Below, piece by piece: positions 60,772 through 64,000 of a stretch of DNA of 64,000 bases. The number at the start of each line of letters is the position of its first letter. The first letter of the stretch is position 1. The notes under the pieces were generated by a model. That model did no database searches. It worked only from the letters and a program-made list of their open reading frames with translations, and was not told the DNA's origin. This DNA comes from UBA4742 sp963734965 (GTDB taxonomy: Bacteria; Actinomycetota; Acidimicrobiia; Acidimicrobiales; Acidimicrobilacustridaceae): assembly GCA_963734965.1 (NCBI GenBank), contig CAVTJK010000003.1, positions 1 to 64,000 of the forward strand. The letters run 5' to 3'. A program made the position numbers and the translations under genes.

Positions 60772-62121
60772 TCAGGGTGCCAGCTCGCGACAACGGAGCG
60801 CGAGGGCGTAGTCGTCGTGGGCACCGACGAGCGACTGCACGTGGACGGGGATGGTCTGCACCATGACGATCTGCTCCGAAGGGGTGCTGTGACACGCTGA
60901 TCGGTAGGTGTCGGCCACACTCGTCCTCCAGTCGAGTAGGGCCGACGTCGGCGTGGAGAACGAGATCAGGGCCACCACGACCAGCTGGATCAGGAAGATC
61001 GGCAGGGCCAGCCGCCGCACCTCTCCGGTCGCGCCGGCGCGGGGAGCGAGCAGGACGGCCGTCGCGCTCACCAGCATGAACACCGGCACGACGCTGTAGC
61101 GGTAGGCCGACACGAGGAAGATCTCCAGACCGAAGGGGTGGAGGGACTCGGTGCCACGGGACCAGATCGGCAGGGCGAAGGTCACGACCGACGCCGCCAG
61201 CAAAGCCGCGGCGAGCAGCTGCCAACGTCGGCGTGTCGTGGCCCGGAACAAGGCCACGAACACCACGACGACCACCGCGACCAGGAGAAAGTCGAACGGC
61301 GCGCTGGACCGGTGCACCCAGGCAGCGATGGCCCGCGGTCCGACCAGGAAGAATCCCACTACCCGCACGATGAACTCGTCCGCCATGCTTCCCAGGTGGT
61401 TCGGCGCAGCCTTCTTGGCCGTATCACGGGTGCCGAGGACGACGATGCCCTGGATGGCGAGTCCGATAGTGAAGGTCACCGCGACCACCATGGCCGAACG
61501 GGTTCGGCGCACGAACGCCCAGACGATCGCGATGGGCAGGTAGACGACACACAGCGGAGTGGCCGTGGCGGCGAGGAAGGCCACCGTTGAACGCAGAGCC
61601 GTGTCGGCGGGTCGCTCCTCGAGCGAGACGAGCGCCCACGGGGCCACCGCGGCCAGTGCCCAGATGGTGTTGGTGATGTTGGCCGTGTTCTCGAATCCGA
61701 CCGCTGATCCGATCACGACGGTGGCCGCCAGCGCCAGCTGGAGGGGGACGGACTCGAGCCAGGATCGCGTCGCGTGGTAGACGAACAGCCCGAGCAGCGC
61801 GAGCACGGCCGTGCCGGCCAGCGCGAGGAAGAGGGCGAGATCGCGGATCGGGACCGCCGATGCCGCCGCGCCGAGCAGCCGGGGCGTCAGCTGGAGGAAG
61901 CCCGCGTAGCCGCGGAAGAGCGAGTGCACCGCCCCGTTCCGGATCGCCTGCTGGGTGTAGATCGAGCCGTCCTCGGAGAAGATCCGCTCCCACGTCCGTC
62001 GGCCCGGCTGCCGGAAGAGCGGTACGACGATCGCGGCTGCGAAGAGCGCCGCTCCGATGCCGATCGCCCGGGCTCGCGAGGCCGAGCGCTTCGGGGTCGC
62101 GGTCTCGGTCCCACCGAACAT
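60772..62121 (-). CDS. Polytopic membrane protein, possible GT-C glycosyltransferase
   Basis: 449 residues from ATG 62121. About ten to eleven hydrophobic helices. The first extracytoplasmic loop contains RIFSEDGSIYTQQAIRNGAV, an acidic Glu-Asp pair in the position where GT-C glycosyltransferases have their catalytic carboxylates, followed by FRGYAGFLQLTPRLL, also typical. The C-terminal loop has two cysteines (SACHST; ALRCRELAP). GT-C enzymes use polyprenyl-linked sugars outside the membrane. The substrate cannot be guessed. A frame extending to 62178 exists but begins with a poor Pro-rich segment. Confidence 0.6.
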   Translation of the reverse strand: MFGGTETATPKRSASRARAIGIGAALFAAAIVVPLFRQPGRRTWERIFSEDGSIYTQQAIRNGAVHSLFRGYAGFLQLTPRLLGAAASAVPIRDLALFLALAGTAVLALLGLFVYHATRSWLESVPLQLALAATVVIGSAVGFENTANITNTIWALAAVAPWALVSLEERPADTALRSTVAFLAATATPLCVVYLPIAIVWAFVRRTRSAMVVAVTFTIGLAIQGIVVLGTRDTAKKAAPNHLGSMADEFIVRVVGFFLVGPRAIAAWVHRSSAPFDFLLVAVVVVVFVALFRATTRRRWQLLAAALLAASVVTFALPIWSRGTESLHPFGLEIFLVSAYRYSVVPVFMLVSATAVLLAPRAGATGEVRRLALPIFLIQLVVVALISFSTPTSALLDWRTSVADTYRSACHSTPSEQIVMVQTIPVHVQSLVGAHDDYALALRCRELAP

Positions 62122-62343
62122 CGGGAGAGCGTAGCAAGGGGGTTGCGGCGGCACCGCTGCGGTCCGCGGTCGTGGCACCCCTCGAGGGCGTCCTCATGTT
62201 GAGGCAGAAGGTTGAGGCCCGGGCGCTTCAGGCCGCGATTCTCTCAGGCTCCCGGGCAACGTTTGGCTCCCCAGCGCAGCGGTCGTCGCATGGGTGAAGA
62301 CTCAGCAGGCACCGAATGTCGCGTTGACCTGCACGGCAATGAG

Positions 62344-62417
62344 TCGGGCTGGCGGGATTTGAACCCACGACCTCTTCGTCCCGAACGAAGCGCGCTGCCA
62401 AACTGCGCTACAGCCCG
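62344..62417 (-). tRNA. tRNA-Pro (anticodon CGG)
   Basis: Read on the minus strand, CGGGCTG pairs with CAGCCCG (acceptor), GCGC...GCGC forms the D arm, and CTTCG-TTCGGGA-CGAAG is the anticodon arm with CGG, decoding CCG. The T arm is GTGGG-TTCAAAT-CCCGC. The discriminator is A and CCA is not encoded. Confidence 0.95.
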
Positions 62418-62485
62418 TCAGGGGTGGCGATGCTACTCGACCGGACCGGGGCCACCGCAAAGCGGTTGGCGACCAAGCGGGCCGA

Positions 62486-62890
62486 TCAGACCTCGGCCGG
62501 CTCGACGCCCTCGAAGTAGGTGTCACCGGCCAGGAGGATCTGGGCCGCCTTGCGCAGGCGGAAGGCGTCGAGCGGCTTGATCAGCCAGCCGTCGGCGTCG
62601 GAGCGATGGGCCAGGAAGACGTCGGCCTGACGGTCGAGCAGCATGAGCACGGCGGTGATGGGGATGCGGCCCATGCCCTCCTCGTTGCGGACGGCCATGC
62701 ACGCGGCCATGCCGCCCATGTTGCCGATCTGCAGGTCGAGGATCACCAGTTCGGCGTCGACCTCGACCAGCGCCGGCAGCACGTCGACCCCGTTGCGGAC
62801 GCGATACACCGTCATGTCGCCGCCGCCGAGGGCTGCTTCGACCTCGTCGTAGAGCCAATCGGCGTCGGTGGCGAGCAGGACGGCCGGCAT
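62486..62890 (-). CDS. Response-regulator receiver-domain protein
   Basis: 134 residues consisting of a single REC-like domain. The phospho-acceptor candidate is Asp52 in ELVILDLQIGNMGGMA and the conserved Lys is Lys105 in GWLIKPLDAFRLR. The first acidic pair is weak (ATDADWLYDEV). The switch Ser/Thr position in AVLMLLDRQADVFLAHRSDA is not conserved, so phosphorylation-driven signalling may be altered. No output domain and no kinase gene nearby; it could act on the neighbouring STAS protein or on another partner. ATG 62890 lies 135 bp from the divergent STAS gene. Confidence 0.82.
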   Translation of the reverse strand: MPAVLLATDADWLYDEVEAALGGGDMTVYRVRNGVDVLPALVEVDAELVILDLQIGNMGGMAACMAVRNEEGMGRIPITAVLMLLDRQADVFLAHRSDADGWLIKPLDAFRLRKAAQILLAGDTYFEGVEPAEV

Positions 62891-63025
62891 GGCCGATCAC
62901 GCTAGTTCGCGGCGGGCTTCGGCCCCAACACCGACCGGCCGAACACCTGTACGCATCTCGGTACCATGACCGTCCGTCCATGGCTACGATGCGCACGGCG
63001 GTGACCCAAACCCCTTGGAGGCTCC

Positions 63026-63382
63026 TTGCTCGAGATCCACGTCGAAGACGTCGGCACCTACACCTTGTGTCGACCCATCGGCGAACTCGATGCCTACACG
63101 GTCGGCCAGTTCCGCGAGTCGCTCGTCGAGCTGGCCAACAAGCCCAGGCTGCTCATCGACCTCTCCGAGGTGCCGTTCATGGACTCGGCCGGTCTCGGCG
63201 CGCTGATCGGGGGGATCCGGCGCGCCCGCGAAGCCGAAGGCGAGGTGTCGGTGGCCTGCAGCCGACCGACCCTCACGCGCCTGTTACACACGACGGGCTT
63301 CGACCGGATCGTGCCGGTCACCGAGACCCTCGACGCCGCCATCCAGGCGCTGTTGAACCCGCCCGACCTCCAGCTCGACTAG
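63026..63382 (+). CDS. STAS-domain anti-sigma factor antagonist
   Basis: 118 residues from TTG 63026, preceded by TTGGAGG. SpoIIAA/RsbV-type STAS fold: TYTLCRPIGELDAYTVGQFR, LLIDLSEVPFMDSAGLGALI with the phosphorylatable Ser54 in DSAG, and a C-terminal LLHTTGFDRIVPV. It would bind an anti-sigma factor kinase when unphosphorylated. No anti-sigma or sigma gene is in the window. The last 4 bp overlap the convergent ArsA-like gene. Confidence 0.9.
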   Translation: MLEIHVEDVGTYTLCRPIGELDAYTVGQFRESLVELANKPRLLIDLSEVPFMDSAGLGALIGGIRRAREAEGEVSVACSRPTLTRLLHTTGFDRIVPVTETLDAAIQALLNPPDLQLD

Positions 63383-64000
63383 CCCGGGAACAGGTGGCGG
63401 CTGATCTGGCCGAGGCCGTCGAGGTCGTGGACGTCGCTGCTGAGGAACGGCACCCGTAGGACGGGGGCCGGCCGCACCCGATCGGCCAGTCCGGCCAGGT
63501 GGCGCTCCTCATCGGCGGCGACGCGACTGAAGTCCGCCAGGTTGGCGTAGAGCCCGCCGAGGTCGGTGCCGTCGAAGGTGCGCGCCCGCTCGCGGATCGA
63601 TCCCGGTGAGCTCTCCGAGAAGCGGGGATGCATCCGGTTCACGATCAAGGCGCGCACCGGGATGCCGGCCTCGTCGAGGCGCGATGCGAAGTAGGTGGCC
63701 TCGGAGACGACTTCGGCCCGCGGCGCGGCGACGAGGATGAACGCCGTCACCTCCGCCGACAGCAGCGCCAGCGTCGCCGCCGCCCGATCGCGGAACCCCG
63801 CCTCCATGCCGTCGAACGCCGCGAAGAAGGCCATGGCGTCGCGCACGACGTCGCCGCCGACCACCTTCGACACGGTGCGCAGGAACGCCTGCGCCGCCAC
63901 GTTCACGGCGCGGGCCACGCCGCGGGTCGGCGCCATCAGGACGCGGTAGAGGCGATGGTCGAGGAAGCGCGTCAGGCGCTTGGGCGCCTCGAGGAAGTCG
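63379..64000 (-). CDS. ArsA-like ATPase, C-terminal part (runs off the window)
   Basis: The last ~207 residues of a P-loop protein of the ArsA/anion-transporting ATPase group. At the window edge it reads DFLEAPKRLTRFLDHRLYRV, a segment conserved in the actinobacterial pair of ArsA-like proteins. Then come FLRTVSKVVGGDVVRDAMAF and TAFILVAAPRAEVVSEATYF, and GIPVRALIVNRMHPRFSES, where ArsA-type proteins have their nucleotide-base contact, ending RVPFLSSDVHDLDGLGQISR. The P-loop half lies beyond 64,000. Such proteins occur in actinobacteria near WhiB-type regulators; the cargo is not known. Confidence 0.8.
   Translation of the reverse strand, partial: DFLEAPKRLTRFLDHRLYRVLMAPTRGVARAVNVAAQAFLRTVSKVVGGDVVRDAMAFFAAFDGMEAGFRDRAAATLALLSAEVTAFILVAAPRAEVVSEATYFASRLDEAGIPVRALIVNRMHPRFSESSPGSIRERARTFDGTDLGGLYANLADFSRVAADEERHLAGLADRVRPAPVLRVPFLSSDVHDLDGLGQISRHLFPG

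Overview
This window reads as a contig from an uncultured high-GC actinobacterium, probably of the Acidimicrobiia type. Evidence for that is the roughly 70% GC from about 5.4 kb onward, an F420-type (Ddn-like) nitroreductase, a 13E12/DUF222-HNH gene with an actinobacterial SOS box, DUF4012, SHOCT and DUF7144-like small membrane proteins, and a lysC-asd operon with an internal beta-subunit start. The species cannot be named from sequence alone.

Layout. 0-5.3 kb is a visibly lower-GC stretch (near 50%). It holds remnants of a capsule/exopolysaccharide locus on the minus strand (low-molecular-weight tyrosine phosphatase, ATP-grasp protein, WalW-like polysaccharide deacetylase), then about 2.4 kb of unassignable sequence. 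At about 5,405 it joins high-GC DNA exactly where a methyltransferase gene is cut off, so this is either a transferred block or a chimeric join. 5.4-12.3 kb continues with surface polysaccharide and envelope genes (epimerase, GT4, undecaprenyl-phosphate sugar transferase, LPXTG protein, DUF4012 protein). 12.3-24.4 kb is housekeeping-like: three membrane-tethered peptidyl-prolyl isomerases (the third degenerate), lysC-asd, a GGDEF-EAL protein, an acyltransferase-like protein, a serine hydrolase, a metal-site-poor MBL protein, clpP, and an SRPBCC-ArsR pair with twin operators. 24.4-27.5 kb is accessory (zinc ribbon, SOS-type HNH gene, GT2, SHOCT membrane protein).

27.6-37.7 kb is a catabolic island: a MarR regulator, then a minus-strand operon of amidohydrolase, two M24-fold proteins, enoyl-CoA hydratase and a tandem CaiB/BaiF CoA transferase, read from a promoter near 35.2 kb. 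A flavoprotein dehydrogenase and an SDR diverge from it. Nearly every gene in the minus-strand operon is frameshifted, and I read most of these shifts as consensus errors. 37.7-46.8 kb is a membrane/stress block: DUF1003, ABC1 kinase, a second near-identical SHOCT gene, DHA2 transporter, small stress-type proteins, P-type ATPase and a lipoprotein. 46.9-53.7 kb encodes a xanthine-dehydrogenase-family molybdenum hydroxylase whose large subunit converges on its FeS and FAD subunits, with SDR, DapB-like and SnoaL-like neighbours. 54-60.5 kb is a second detoxification/catabolic island under a MarR regulator with three matching palindromes. 60.5-64 kb holds a GH15 remnant, a polytopic membrane protein, tRNA-Pro, a response-regulator receiver, a STAS protein and a partial ArsA-like ATPase.

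The most useful new inferences are two local regulons deduced from repeated palindromes (TTGCTT-N4-AAGCAA at 55.3, 57.4 and 59.5 kb; an 18-bp GCTG-type box at 46.9 and 50.85-50.9 kb), the catabolic operon recovered by frame correction, and a pair of coupled M24 proteins of which one has lost metal ligands.
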